64,000 bases of DNA, taken from the NCBI RefSeq assembly GCF_945882965.1, contig NZ_CAMCWY010000001.1:1-64000 (forward strand). Direction: 5' to 3'. Position 1 is the first letter of the stretch. Each line of letters starts with the position of its first letter. A program made the translations under genes and the position numbers. This stretch comes from Sphingorhabdus sp. EL138. Lineage in GTDB: Bacteria; Pseudomonadota; Alphaproteobacteria; Sphingomonadales; Sphingomonadaceae. Shown piece after piece: positions 47,604-56,490 of this stretch. The notes under the pieces were generated by a model that saw nothing but the letters and a program-made list of their open reading frames with translations, did not search any database and was not told the DNA's origin.

Positions 47604-49451
47604 ATGGCAACGGATGATATGGGGACATACCGCATTGCTGTGCGCAGATATGGAAACAGGTTTGCATCATTGACTGACAAGATTTCAAAAAGCGGCCTTT
47701 TGCTTGCCAGCGCTCTGGTCTTGGTGTTTTCTTTGCCTGCGCTGGGGCAGCAGGGGCCTGAATCCCTGCTTCCTGAAGGCTTTGGCGATCCTCCACCCCC
47801 GCCGCTGCCCCAAGTAGGCCGACCTGCGCCAAATGCCGCCAAATCACCGGATGGCACCACCGCTGCGGCCCCTTTGACGGGGGACGAAAATGCGACGGAA
47901 GAGGAAGGTGAAGAAAAGCCGGAATTGGTCATCCGTTTTGATGTGCCACCTTCTGCGCGAAAGTCTTTGGACGATATCGGGATTTTATCGCAAGCATCAG
48001 GCGGATTTCCGGCGGACTCTTATGGTACGCTGGATGGTGCTTTCCTCAGCCAGATATTAGAGCGGACGTCGGGGCCGATTGCCTCACGCTGGGCTACTAT
48101 CATGGCGCGGCGCTTACTTGCCAGCCGCACCAACACGCCAGATGGTGTCAAAGGCGCGGATTGGACAGCGGAGCGCGCGTGGTTGTTGCTGCGGATGGGC
48201 GACTCGGTCGTGGCGCGTAATTTAGTTCAGCAGGTTGATGGCGCAGCGTACACAAAACGGCTCCATGAGGTCGCGATGCAGGCCTATTTGGCCAATGGCG
48301 ATTTAGCGGGCATGTGCCCACTGACCGAAAGCGGTGTGCGCCTTGTAAACAATGGCCGCTGGAAAATGACGCGCGCCATCTGTGCGTCGCTGGCGGGTGA
48401 GCAAGGCAGCGCGATGGCATTTATCAATCAGGGCCGCTATCAGGGATGGGTGCGCGGCGTCGATTATTTTCTGGCTGAAAAAGCGGTTGGGGCGGGAATT
48501 AACGGGCGGCGTTCGGTGAAAATCGAATGGGAAAATGTGGAGGGTATGAACCCTTGGCGCTTCGGTCTTTCGGCTGCTGTGGGCCTTGAACCCCCGGAAA
48601 GCCTATTTGCCGACACGGGGCGTCAGGTCGACGGTTGGCGGGTGCAGTTGCCTATGTTTACGCCGACGATCCGGGCCCAATATGCGCCCGGTGCTGCCGC
48701 GCTTGGTATATTGTCGAACCGGAACATGGTAGATCTTTATGCGCAGGTCCTTGATGATCCGGATGCGCCCGACGCCGTGCGGTCACGGGCCGAAAGCCTT
48801 GGATATGCGTATACCGCATCAGGTGCAGATGCCAAGGTAGCGGCTATGACGTCTTTATGGACCACGGCGGCCGCTGGCGCAGATTATCAGGGTTCATTGG
48901 TGATGACGGCGCGGGCGGCTGCGCTGATTACGCCGAGCGATGATCATCAGGCAGAGGCTGACCGGCTGATTGCCTCCATGCTGACGGCAGGGCTTGACCG
49001 CTTCGCTGCGCGATGGATTGACGTTGTGGCGGATGGATCGCTGGGTTGGGCGCTTGTGACGTTGGCGGCTCCGGGGCGGGTAACGGCCGCGGATTATGGC
49101 AGCCTTGACGATTTTTTCGAGAATGATGGCAGCACCGACGGACATAAATCACGGCTATTGCTCGCCGGCTTGTCCGGGCTTGGCCGTATTGAAACTGATG
49201 CGGGCACAGACTTTGCAGGCGATCTCAAAATCAATATTTTCCGGCAAACCGCATGGTCAAAGGCGATTGCCGCCGCGGCCAAACGTGGCGAGCAGGGCAC
49301 GGTCGCATTGATGGCGATGGCGGCATTGCAGGCGCCTTCATGGTCGTTGGTTCCCGCCAATCATCTTTATTATATCGTCCGTTCATTGCGTCAGGTCGGT
49401 TTGGAGGCCGAAGCACGGATGATTGCGGCTGAAGCTGTCACTTTTGCCTGA
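47604..49451 (+). CDS. large exported protein of unknown function
   Basis: A 615-residue protein with an N-terminal hydrophobic segment (LLLASALVLVFSLPALGQQ), a proline- and acid-rich linker (PPPPPLPQVGRPAPNAA) and a long alpha-helical region of unknown fold. It is conserved at this site, upstream of xerD, and related alphaproteobacterial genes have been called antifreeze glycopeptide polyprotein, a name that says little. Helical repeats (tetratricopeptide-like) are possible. Divergent from aroK, 30 bases before xerD. Confidence 0.7.
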   Translation: MATDDMGTYRIAVRRYGNRFASLTDKISKSGLLLASALVLVFSLPALGQQGPESLLPEGFGDPPPPPLPQVGRPAPNAAKSPDGTTAAAPLTGDENATEEEGEEKPELVIRFDVPPSARKSLDDIGILSQASGGFPADSYGTLDGAFLSQILERTSGPIASRWATIMARRLLASRTNTPDGVKGADWTAERAWLLLRMGDSVVARNLVQQVDGAAYTKRLHEVAMQAYLANGDLAGMCPLTESGVRLVNNGRWKMTRAICASLAGEQGSAMAFINQGRYQGWVRGVDYFLAEKAVGAGINGRRSVKIEWENVEGMNPWRFGLSAAVGLEPPESLFADTGRQVDGWRVQLPMFTPTIRAQYAPGAAALGILSNRNMVDLYAQVLDDPDAPDAVRSRAESLGYAYTASGADAKVAAMTSLWTTAAAGADYQGSLVMTARAAALITPSDDHQAEADRLIASMLTAGLDRFAARWIDVVADGSLGWALVTLAAPGRVTAADYGSLDDFFENDGSTDGHKSRLLLAGLSGLGRIETDAGTDFAGDLKINIFRQTAWSKAIAAAAKRGEQGTVALMAMAALQAPSWSLVPANHLYYIVRSLRQVGLEAEARMIAAEAVTFA

Positions 49452-49481
49452 CAATATGGCAATCACGATCGTTAGCCAGCA

Positions 49482-50408
49482 ATGAGCTTATCCGATCCTG
49501 ATCTGATTGCGCGTTTTCTGGAGATGTTGGCGGCAGAGCAGGGTGTCGCGAAGAACACGCTTTTGGCGTACCAAAGCGACTTGATGTCGGCATCCGGCCT
49601 TTTGCACAGCCAACTGGCAGTGGCAGGGCCTGACGCGCTCGTTGAACTGGCGCGCCAATGGCGAGACCTTGCCAACAGCTCGGTCGCGCGCAAGGCATCG
49701 GCATTGCGGCGTTTTTTTGCCTTTCTGCATGAAGAGGGATTTCGCGCCGATAATCCGTCGGCAGCGCTCCCAAAGCCCGCGCAGATGCGGCCTTTGCCCA
49801 AAATTCTGGATAAAGAGGAAGTCGACACCTTGTTCGCGGTCATTGAAGCAAAGCTTGCGCAGGCGCATCCAGTGCCAAGTGATTACCGGCTGTCGGCGCT
49901 TATTGAACTTCTGTACGGTTCTGGTCTGCGTGCGACCGAATTGGTCGCCCTGCCGCGAAATGCGGTTGTGTCTGATAGGCCGTTCATCATAATCAATGGC
50001 AAAGGTGACAAGGAACGATTAATCCCCATTTCCAATCGTGCACGCCACGCAGTCAGTGCTTGGTTGGACTTCGTTCCTGAAAAGTCGCGTTTTCTCTTTC
50101 CGTCGCGCGGGTTGCATATCAGCCGTATTCGCCTGTTCCAGATAATCAAGGACCTTGCCGCGCATTCGGGGCTGGATCCGGCGAAGGTTAGTCCGCATGT
50201 CCTGCGGCATGCCTTTGCCACGCATCTGTTGGCAGGCGGCGCTAATTTGCGGGCGTTGCAGTCCATGCTGGGGCATGCAGACATCGCAACGACGCAGATT
50301 TACACGCATGTCGACAGCAGCAAGCTCGTCGAACTGGTAAATCGGCGTCATCCATTGGCAACGCGCACATTGACCCGTCGCACCTCAGGCTCTAACCCGC
50401 ATGTATGA
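49482..50408 (+). CDS. xerD: tyrosine recombinase XerD
   Basis: Partner of XerC at dif. The 308-residue protein has the SAM-like domain (GVAKNTLLAYQSDL) and catalytic residues: Arg in GSGLRATELVAL, Lys in INGKGDKERLIPI, His-Arg in HVLRHAFATHLLAGGANLRALQ, His and Tyr in LGHADIATTQIYTHV. Its stop is fused with the accA start (ATGA at 50405-50408). XerC is 21 kb away in the same window. Confidence 0.95.
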   Translation: MSLSDPDLIARFLEMLAAEQGVAKNTLLAYQSDLMSASGLLHSQLAVAGPDALVELARQWRDLANSSVARKASALRRFFAFLHEEGFRADNPSAALPKPAQMRPLPKILDKEEVDTLFAVIEAKLAQAHPVPSDYRLSALIELLYGSGLRATELVALPRNAVVSDRPFIIINGKGDKERLIPISNRARHAVSAWLDFVPEKSRFLFPSRGLHISRIRLFQIIKDLAAHSGLDPAKVSPHVLRHAFATHLLAGGANLRALQSMLGHADIATTQIYTHVDSSKLVELVNRRHPLATRTLTRRTSGSNPHV

Positions 50409-51349
50409 TGGTATATCTCGACTTTGAAAAGCCGGTTGCTGCGCTCGAAGCGCGCATCCTTGAATTGCAAGATGCCGCGCGTGATAGCGACGTTGATGCG
50501 GGCGCCGAAATCGCCAAATTGCGCGACAAGGCAGACAAGCAGCTGAAGGAAACTTATGCCAATCTGACGGCGTGGCAGAAAACGCAGGTTGCACGGCACC
50601 CGGAACGCCCGCATTTCAAACATTATATCGAGGCGATGTTTGAAGACTTCATGCCCTTGGCAGGGGACCGCGCCTTTGGCGATGACCAAGCGATCATTGG
50701 CGGTCTTGCCCGCCTGAATGGCCGCCGCATAATGGTCATTGGGCATGAAAAGGGCGATGATACGCAAAGCCGCCTGCGCCATAATTTTGGCATGGGCAAG
50801 CCCGAGGGCTATCGCAAAGCCATTCGCTTGATGGAACTTGCGGATCGGTTCGGTATCCCGGTGGTGAGCCTGGTCGATACGTCGGGCGCGTTTCCGGGTA
50901 TTCAGGCCGAAGAACGCGGGCAGGCAGAGGCGATTGCCCGTTCAACCGAAAAATGCCTTGCGCTTGGCGTGCCGATGATTGCGTGCATCGTGGGCGAGGG
51001 TGGATCCGGTGGTGCTGTTGCACTTGCGGCTGCCGACCGCATATTGATGTTTCAATATGCCGTGTATTCGGTGATATCGCCCGAAGGTTGCGCATCCATT
51101 TTGTGGCGCACCGGCGACAAGGCGGCGGACGCAGCGCAAGCCATGAAGATGACGGCAGACGACCTGAAAGCGCTGCGCATCATTGACCGGATTGTTCCAG
51201 AGCCCGTTGGTGGCGCACATCGCGACCATGGCATGGCGGCAGCAGCGCTTGCGACCGCCATAGACGAGGAGTTGAATGCATTGTCAGGGTTCTCGTCCAA
51301 AGAACTGCTTCAACAGCGTCGCGCAAAATTCTTATCCATGGGCGCCTAA
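50405..51349 (+). CDS. accA: acetyl-CoA carboxylase carboxyltransferase subunit alpha
   Basis: The alpha subunit of the carboxyltransferase for malonyl-CoA in fatty acid synthesis, 314 residues. The N-terminal helical part (YLDFEKPVAALEARILEL) and FHGDRAFGDDQAIIGGLA-like motif, here LAGDRAFGDDQAIIGGLARL, HNFGMGKPEGYRKAIRLMELADRFGIPVVSLVDTSGAFPG, IACIVGEGGSGGAVALAAADRI and SVISPEGCASILW are characteristic. The start at 50405 overlaps the xerD stop; the second ATG at 50408 is also possible. The beta subunit is not in this window. Confidence 0.96.
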   Translation: MMVYLDFEKPVAALEARILELQDAARDSDVDAGAEIAKLRDKADKQLKETYANLTAWQKTQVARHPERPHFKHYIEAMFEDFMPLAGDRAFGDDQAIIGGLARLNGRRIMVIGHEKGDDTQSRLRHNFGMGKPEGYRKAIRLMELADRFGIPVVSLVDTSGAFPGIQAEERGQAEAIARSTEKCLALGVPMIACIVGEGGSGGAVALAAADRILMFQYAVYSVISPEGCASILWRTGDKAADAAQAMKMTADDLKALRIIDRIVPEPVGGAHRDHGMAAAALATAIDEELNALSGFSSKELLQQRRAKFLSMGA

Positions 51350-51445
51350 GTTTTTCTTGGCATAGAAAGTTGACGCGCTTTACAATGTCGACGCGTCGCA
51401 ACATAGTTGGCTAAATGGCGTTCTGTGTATTTAGGCAGGGATTTT

Positions 51446-52945
51446 ATGCGCTTTTCAAAGACATTTCTTGTTACGGGCGCCGCAATTTTCGGATTGGCAA
51501 ATGTTGGCGGTCCTATTCCCGCCGAAGCACAATCCCGAACTACGGCTCGCGCTGTTCCCAAGCCCTTTACCGCCCAAGAAAAGAATGAAGGCGCAAAATA
51601 TCACGCAGAAATTTTGAAAGAGTTTGGCGGACCGATGCAAAGTCCGCAGACTGCCTATGTCGTCCGGATCGGCCAAAACATTGCCATGCAGTCGAGGCTT
51701 GGAAACGCGCAAAGCGATTTTAACGTCACATTGCTGAATTCGTCGGTGAATAATGCGTTCGCGTTGCCGGGGGGGTATGTTTATATCACGCGCCAATTGG
51801 TCGCCTTGACCAATAATGAAGCCGAAATGGCAGGCGTTCTTGGCCATGAGATCGGGCACACAGCAGCACGGCACAGTGAAAAGCGCAGAAACAACGCTAC
51901 GCTTGCTGGCCTTTTGGGGATGGGCGGTAGCATATTAGGGGCAGTGCTGGGTAACTCGGGCGGTTGGCTCGGCGCTCTAGGCGGCGGGTTACAGCAATAC
52001 GCAGGTCCATTGGCGCAGGTCTTCACGCTAAAATATTCACGCACGCAAGAAGAGGAAGCAGATGAATACGGCATCCGTTATCTCAGCACAGCGGGATATG
52101 ATCCAAGCGCATTGGCATCGATGCTCAATTCATTGGCGTTGCAGACCAGCGTGGATGCGCGCGTGGCCGGCTTGGCCAATAACCGGGTCCCGGAGTGGGC
52201 AAGCACCCACCCCGATCCTGCCCGCCGCGTCTCGCGCGCAGTATCTCGGTCGAAAAGCTATCCCGCCAGCACCTTCCGCAATGCTGACGCCCATTTGGCG
52301 GCCATTGATGGCATGTTATACGGCGATGACCCCGCGCAAGGTGTGGTCGAAGGGCAAGATTTCTTACATCCGCAACTGAAGATGAAGTTCACCGCGCCGT
52401 CTGGCTTTGGCATGCAAAACGCCAGTGATGCGGTGACCATTAACGGGAATAATGGAAAAGCGATATTCGCCGGCGGCGCGTTTGATGGCAACCGCAGCAG
52501 CTATGTGGCCAACGCGCTTAAGGCAGTATCGGGGGAGAGCGCCGCGATTCCCGCAGGCGAAATACGCCGGACAACCGTGAATGATATCCCCGCTTTTTAC
52601 ACTAATGCCATCGTCAATACGCAGCAGGGGCAACGCGTCGTTTCGGTGTTTGCGTATGAATGGGCGCCGAGCATGGCCTATCATTTTGTGACGATCACGG
52701 CCAGCAACGCGCACCCGTTTGACCGCATGTTTGCAAGCATGTCGCGTCTGACCCCTTTGCAAGCCGCCACCGTAAAACCACGCAAGCTGCGTGTGGTGAC
52801 AGCCGGGCCGCGGGATAGCGTCGCAACACTCGCCGCGCGCATGGCGTACCCATCGCTACAAAATGAACGTTTTAGGGCGCTAAACGGATTGTCATCCAAT
52901 GCCGCCATTCGCGCTGGCCAGAAGCTGAAGATCGTGACGTACTGA
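51446..52945 (+). CDS. M48 family metalloprotease with LysM-like end
   Basis: A 499-residue exported protease of the M48 (BepA/YfgC-like) type. A signal peptide (MRFSKTFLVTGAAIFGLA) comes first, then the HEIGH zinc motif at about residues 134-138 and the third ligand Glu in EEEADEYG. The C-terminal part, RVVTAGPRDSVATLAARM to AGQKLKIV, resembles a LysM domain, suggesting binding to peptidoglycan. BepA-like proteins help quality control of outer membrane proteins. Start at 51446 is preferred because it makes a clean signal peptide and follows GGCAGGGA. A monocistronic unit. Confidence 0.9.
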   Translation: MRFSKTFLVTGAAIFGLANVGGPIPAEAQSRTTARAVPKPFTAQEKNEGAKYHAEILKEFGGPMQSPQTAYVVRIGQNIAMQSRLGNAQSDFNVTLLNSSVNNAFALPGGYVYITRQLVALTNNEAEMAGVLGHEIGHTAARHSEKRRNNATLAGLLGMGGSILGAVLGNSGGWLGALGGGLQQYAGPLAQVFTLKYSRTQEEEADEYGIRYLSTAGYDPSALASMLNSLALQTSVDARVAGLANNRVPEWASTHPDPARRVSRAVSRSKSYPASTFRNADAHLAAIDGMLYGDDPAQGVVEGQDFLHPQLKMKFTAPSGFGMQNASDAVTINGNNGKAIFAGGAFDGNRSSYVANALKAVSGESAAIPAGEIRRTTVNDIPAFYTNAIVNTQQGQRVVSVFAYEWAPSMAYHFVTITASNAHPFDRMFASMSRLTPLQAATVKPRKLRVVTAGPRDSVATLAARMAYPSLQNERFRALNGLSSNAAIRAGQKLKIVTY

Positions 52946-53031
52946 ACGAAAAAGAGGCGCGACGCATTCCCAGTTGCGAGGCGCATCAAAATCCCACACA
53001 GCCCATCAAAACCCTGCGATGTGGTGAGAAT

Positions 53032-53439
53032 ATGGAAAATAGTACGACGATATTGTTCGTGGTTGCCGCCGCGTTGACCAACGAGAGGGGCGAAATTTTG
53101 CTTCAAAAGCGTCCTATGGATACCCAAATGGGCGGTTTATGGGAGTTTCCGGGGGGTAAATTGGATCCCGGCGAATCCCCTGAAATAGCTCTTGTCCGGG
53201 AACTTGAGGAGGAGCTTGGTATCATCGTTGCAGCGCAGGATTTGGTGCCCGAAACCTTTGCCAGCGAACCATTGGGCGACCGAAATCTCTTACTTCTACT
53301 CTATCGTTGCACCACATGGTCGGGTACGCCCAGCGCGATCTACGCGTCCGATATCCAATGGACTTTGCCGCAAGATATGACGGATTTGCCGATGCCGCCC
53401 GCGGATTATCCTCTGGTCCGCAAGTTGCAGGGTATCTAG
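53032..53439 (+). CDS. mutT: NUDIX hydrolase, MutT-type 8-oxo-dGTPase
   Basis: A 135-residue NUDIX protein with the box GGKLDPGESPEIALVRELEEELGI, the G-x5-E-x7-REUxEExGU pattern. The MutT group is suggested by LLQKRP and LWEFPGGKLD, so it probably removes oxidised dGTP. The 3' end overlaps the methyltransferase gene on the other strand by 4 bases. Confidence 0.88.
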   Translation: MENSTTILFVVAAALTNERGEILLQKRPMDTQMGGLWEFPGGKLDPGESPEIALVRELEEELGIIVAAQDLVPETFASEPLGDRNLLLLLYRCTTWSGTPSAIYASDIQWTLPQDMTDLPMPPADYPLVRKLQGI

Positions 53440-54308
53440 CCCGCCAGGTCCTTGGACAATATGTCCGAGAGCGAAACCTGCCCGCTGCCTCTTTTGGCGG
53501 GTCGGGGTTGGTTTTCGGACGGTGCCCATCCGCTTAAATAGATATGGGAAAAGCTCTCTGTAACCTTAGCTTGGGCATCGGCACGGGCGGCAAACGCATG
53601 TTCCAGCCGTGTGGCCACGTCTTTGCCCAGATAATTGCGCGGTCCGGCAAGCGCATTGCCAACGCCAGCGTCGCGTATATCGGACACAATCGAGCGCCAG
53701 TCACCATAACGCACAGCGCAAATGTCCTGATCCGCGACAGGCAAAGTGAATCCAGCGCGCACGATGAGGTCTGCGGCGCTGCGTAAGTCAATCTGCGGGT
53801 GGATATGCGGGGTCACACGATCGGCATCCGCCTCCAGCAACATCGCCTTCAACGCGCCCAACGTGCCAGCGCCGAACATATGGCCAAGGAACAATCCATC
53901 GGGCCGCAAGATATGGCGGATTTGAATAAGCGCACCGGGCAAGTCGTTGACGCTATCCAGCGTTCCTGCCGAAATCACCAGGTCAAAGCTGCCGGGCGTG
54001 AAGGGCAGGTGGTCTTCCTCCAACACAACTGGCGCATCGCTCCCTGCCTCTAATACCGCTACTTTATCGCGGAGAGGGGCAAGGGTGCAGGGGACATTTG
54101 GCGGCAAAATTTGCCTCTGCCATCGTCCGATGGGCCCGATGATGAGGGCATGTTCGAACGTGCGCGTAACCGCAGACAGTCGCTCTGCCATATCTTGCGC
54201 GATATGTTGCCACAGGAAATCATCCTTCGAACGCCCAGCGGCCCGCGCGCGCAGGGCATGACGGCGGCGGCGGTCAAAAATTTCCGGGGGGTTCAGTTGA
54301 TTGTTCAT
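53436..54308 (-). CDS. SAM-dependent methyltransferase, NDUFAF5/BioC-like
   Basis: A 290-residue methyltransferase with ALIIGPIGRWQRQILP as the (degenerate) SAM-binding glycine-rich region, then FTPGSFDLVISAGTLDSVNDLPGALIQIRHILRPDGLFLGHMFG, the motif II-III region. This resembles bacterial homologues of NDUFAF5, the complex I assembly hydroxylase, and also BioC. Start at 54308 (MNNQLNPPEIFDRRRRH); the N-terminal IFDR motif is frequent in this group. Divergent from comF. Confidence 0.85.
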   Translation of the reverse strand: MNNQLNPPEIFDRRRRHALRARAAGRSKDDFLWQHIAQDMAERLSAVTRTFEHALIIGPIGRWQRQILPPNVPCTLAPLRDKVAVLEAGSDAPVVLEEDHLPFTPGSFDLVISAGTLDSVNDLPGALIQIRHILRPDGLFLGHMFGAGTLGALKAMLLEADADRVTPHIHPQIDLRSAADLIVRAGFTLPVADQDICAVRYGDWRSIVSDIRDAGVGNALAGPRNYLGKDVATRLEHAFAARADAQAKVTESFSHIYLSGWAPSENQPRPAKRGSGQVSLSDILSKDLAG

Positions 54309-54351
54309 TTGCGCCCTTGTGCAGACCCAATCTTTGTCCGACAAGTCCGAT

Positions 54352-55046
54352 ATGGCAAAGGGCGGCCACATTTTCTACATGATGTTGAATTGGGTATTGC
54401 CCGAACGCTGCCCCTGTTGCGGCACGATTACCGCAGCGGGCCGTTCGTTCTGCCTCTCCTGCTGGCAAAAGTTGGAATTTCTGGGGCCGCGTTGGTGTCG
54501 GGGATGCGCAGTCCCCTTTGACTTTGACCGTGGCGCGGACGCGTATTGCGCCTCTTGCATTGCCCACCCGCCCAGACATGACGGCATCCGCGCCGTCGTG
54601 ATTGCGCAGCAATTGCTGCGCCATTTGCCGGACGATACGGGCCAAGTTATCATTACGCCCGTGCCATTGCATTGGACACGGATTTGGTTACGCAGCTTCA
54701 ACCAGTCGGCGCTGATCGGCAAACATCTCGCGGCCTCAACCGGCATCGCCTTTGTGCCTGATATATTATTACGGCATAAGCGCACGCCGAGCATGCGCGG
54801 CTTGGACCACAAACGGCGCAGACAGGCCGTAGGTAGCGCCTTTGCCCTGCATCCGAAATATAAGGGCAAATTAAAAGGGCGCAAATCATCTTGATCGACG
54901 ACGTCCTGACCACGGGTGCAACGAGCGATGGCTGCGTCGCGGTGCTCAAACGTGACGGTGCAGACTGGGTACAGATTTTCTGCTGGGCGCGTGCCTTGCG
55001 CGGCGGCGTGCTGCAATCTGACGCGCCAATATTGTTCGACGCTTGA
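54352..55046 (+). pseudogene. comF: ComF-family phosphoribosyltransferase-like protein, frameshifted
   Basis: A ComF/amidophosphoribosyltransferase-like protein that fits the family up to about residue 180: zinc fingers CPCC, CLSC, CRGC, CASC at the N-terminus, and PVPLHWTRIWLRSFNQSALIG. The frame then hits a stop at 54892-54894. The PRPP-binding motif ILIDDVLTTGAT is present in the next frame from 54885 and continues to a stop at 55044-55046. One base is missing in the A-run at 54883-54885 (AAA where AAAA is expected). The protein is otherwise intact, so it may be a sequencing error, a new mutation or a programmed shift. Confidence 0.85.
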
Positions 55047-55077
55047 CTTGCATCGCTGGGATCACCATTTCCGTTTT

Positions 55078-55350
55078 ATGACCGCAAATATTGAAATCTA
55101 CACCAAATTCGGCTGCCCTTATTGCGTGCGCGCCAAACATCTTTTGGATAGCAAAGGCGTTACATATACCGAATATGACGTCACGATGGGCGGCGCAAAG
55201 CGCGCTGAGATGGTCGCACGTGCGCCGGGCGCCTGCACCGTGCCGCAGATTTTCATCAATGACGTCGCGGTTGGCGGGTCGGATGATTTGCGCGCGCTCG
55301 ATACCCAAGGAAAGCTGGATAGCTTGCTGGGAGCCAGCGGCGCGCAATGA
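55078..55350 (+). CDS. grxC: glutaredoxin 3
   Basis: A 90-residue glutaredoxin with the CPYC active site at residues 13-16, after IEIYTKFG, and the TVPQIFIND and GGSDDLRAL glutathione-binding segments. It reduces disulfides with glutathione, and gshB in the same window makes that glutathione. The ATG at 55078 is used because the conserved fold starts at residue 4. Overlaps the DUF1178 gene by 4 bases. Confidence 0.95.
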   Translation: MTANIEIYTKFGCPYCVRAKHLLDSKGVTYTEYDVTMGGAKRAEMVARAPGACTVPQIFINDVAVGGSDDLRALDTQGKLDSLLGASGAQ

Positions 55351-55835
55351 TCACATTTGACCTGAACTGTAGCAACGGGCATCAGTTCGAAGGCTGGTTT
55401 GCGTCGTCTGCCGATTTTGATGCGCAGAAATCTAGCGGTCTGCTTGCTTGCCCTGCGTGCAATGATGGCATCGTGCAAAAGGCGCTGTCGGTGCCTAATG
55501 TTCCGCGCAAGGGCAACCAACGGCCAGCCCTTTTGCCTTCAGTGACCCCTGACGCAGCCGAAACAAGCGTTGACGCACCCGCAACTGCCGTCCTGCCCTC
55601 GGCGATGGCGGAGTTGGTTCAAAAATTAGCCCGTGCGCAATCCGAAATGCTGGATAAATCGCAATGGGTGGGCGGCAACTTCGCCGAAACCGCGCGCGCC
55701 ATATATTATGGCGAAGAACCTGATCGCCTCATCCACGGCGAAACCAGCAGTGATGAGGCAAAGGCGTTGGTTGAAGAAGGCGTTGGCCTTGTGCCTTTGT
55801 TATTTCCGGTCGTCCCACCCTCTGCAAAAAATTGA
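55347..55835 (+). CDS. DUF1178 protein
   Basis: A 162-residue protein of the DUF1178 family. It begins MITFDLNCSNGHQFEGWFAS with a zinc-ribbon-like pair (C8, and CPAC near residue 35), and ends with a conserved AETARAIYYGEEPDRLIHGETS segment. It is almost always linked to grxC in alphaproteobacteria. The function is unknown; a metal- or redox-linked role is a guess from context. The last gene before tRNA-Arg. Confidence 0.9.
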   Translation: MITFDLNCSNGHQFEGWFASSADFDAQKSSGLLACPACNDGIVQKALSVPNVPRKGNQRPALLPSVTPDAAETSVDAPATAVLPSAMAELVQKLARAQSEMLDKSQWVGGNFAETARAIYYGEEPDRLIHGETSSDEAKALVEEGVGLVPLLFPVVPPSAKN

Positions 55836-55870
55836 CCGTCCGATTGCGCGCAGCTATGACTGTGGGCGTT

Positions 55871-55947
55871 GCACCCATAGCTCAGCAGGATAGAGCATCA
55901 GATTCCTAATCTGGGGGCCACTGGTTCGAATCCAGTTGGGTGCACCA
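55871..55947 (+). tRNA. tRNA-Arg (anticodon CCT)
   Basis: The 77 bases fold as a cloverleaf: acceptor GCACCCA with TGGGTGC, anticodon stem TCAGA / TCTGG with loop TTCCTAA, so the anticodon is CCT (reads AGG), T-loop TTCGAAT, and an encoded 3' CCA. It is the likely attachment site of the island that starts right after it. Since the tRNA is complete, the 3' end must have been rebuilt at integration, as is usual for tRNA-targeting integrases. Confidence 0.95.
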
Positions 55948-56013
55948 TATACTTCGATGATTTAGCCGTATTTTGTAATTCTCCGTATTGGAATTTAATA
56001 AAATGTAGGCACT

Positions 56014-56044
56014 ATGTAAGCACTGAAAAGGAATGTGCTTACAT
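56014..56044. repeat. inverted repeat after tRNA-Arg
   Basis: A perfect 10-base inverted repeat, ATGTAAGCAC at 56014-56023 and GTGCTTACAT at 56035-56044, with an 11-base spacer. A related half-site, TGTAGGCACTA, precedes it at about 56004-56014, so the GTA(A/G)GCACT unit is present as a direct repeat as well. Sited between the tRNA-Arg and the first island gene, it could bind the AlpA-like regulator or the integrase, or be an operator for the 56128 gene. Confidence 0.55.
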
Positions 56045-56127
56045 CTCAGTCAATGTGAAACAACGGATTCCTGAAGCCTCATACATGCCAGAATAGGACA
56101 CACCGTCTGTGATCAGAACATTTGGTT

Positions 56128-56478
56128 CTACTGTTCTTCAAATCGGCCAATCTGTAATTTATAGAGTACCTCCCAGACTTCGGCATATATGGCAGCTCGG
56201 GCATAGCCCTGCCGTGAAGCAACTTCATTTTTGAAATTGTCATAGTCTACATCGGCAGTCAGCTTGGACATTGCTGCCATAACGACTTCTCTATCAGCGG
56301 TAGCTCGGTAGCGGTAATCGCTATCCTCACTTGCTAGAACTTCAGACATGTCGGGCAAGTAGGCTCTCAGATTTTCTAAGTCTGTACGGGCTCTTGCTCT
56401 GATGGTTAGTGTATCGTCTGGCTTGTTCCATGGCTTCTGAACAATGCTAAAAAACCCAATTTTCGTGATGATCCACAT
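56128..56478 (-). CDS. hypothetical island protein, 116 residues
   Basis: A 116-residue protein starting MWIITKIGFFSIVQKPW, with a middle helix (RARTDLENLRAYLPDMSEVL) and a C-terminal region (KNEVASRQGYARAAIYAEVWEVLYKLQIG). Hypothetical proteins with this N-terminus occur in proteobacterial islands; the function is unknown to me. No catalytic motif and no membrane segment beyond the N-terminal hydrophobic strand. It is 12 bases after the YbjN-like gene on the same strand, so they may be cotranscribed. Confidence 0.65.
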   Translation of the reverse strand: MWIITKIGFFSIVQKPWNKPDDTLTIRARARTDLENLRAYLPDMSEVLASEDSDYRYRATADREVVMAAMSKLTADVDYDNFKNEVASRQGYARAAIYAEVWEVLYKLQIGRFEEQ

Positions 56479-56490
56479 ATGATGATCCGT

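Noticed and set aside
54916-55077. N-terminal extension of grxC
   Set aside because: The open frame upstream of 55078 overlaps the comF second-frame coding end; the conserved glutaredoxin starts at 55078.
56014-56044. CRISPR or direct-repeat array near the tRNA
   Set aside because: Only one inverted repeat and one half-site are present, with no regular spacing or spacers; no array is seen anywhere in the window.
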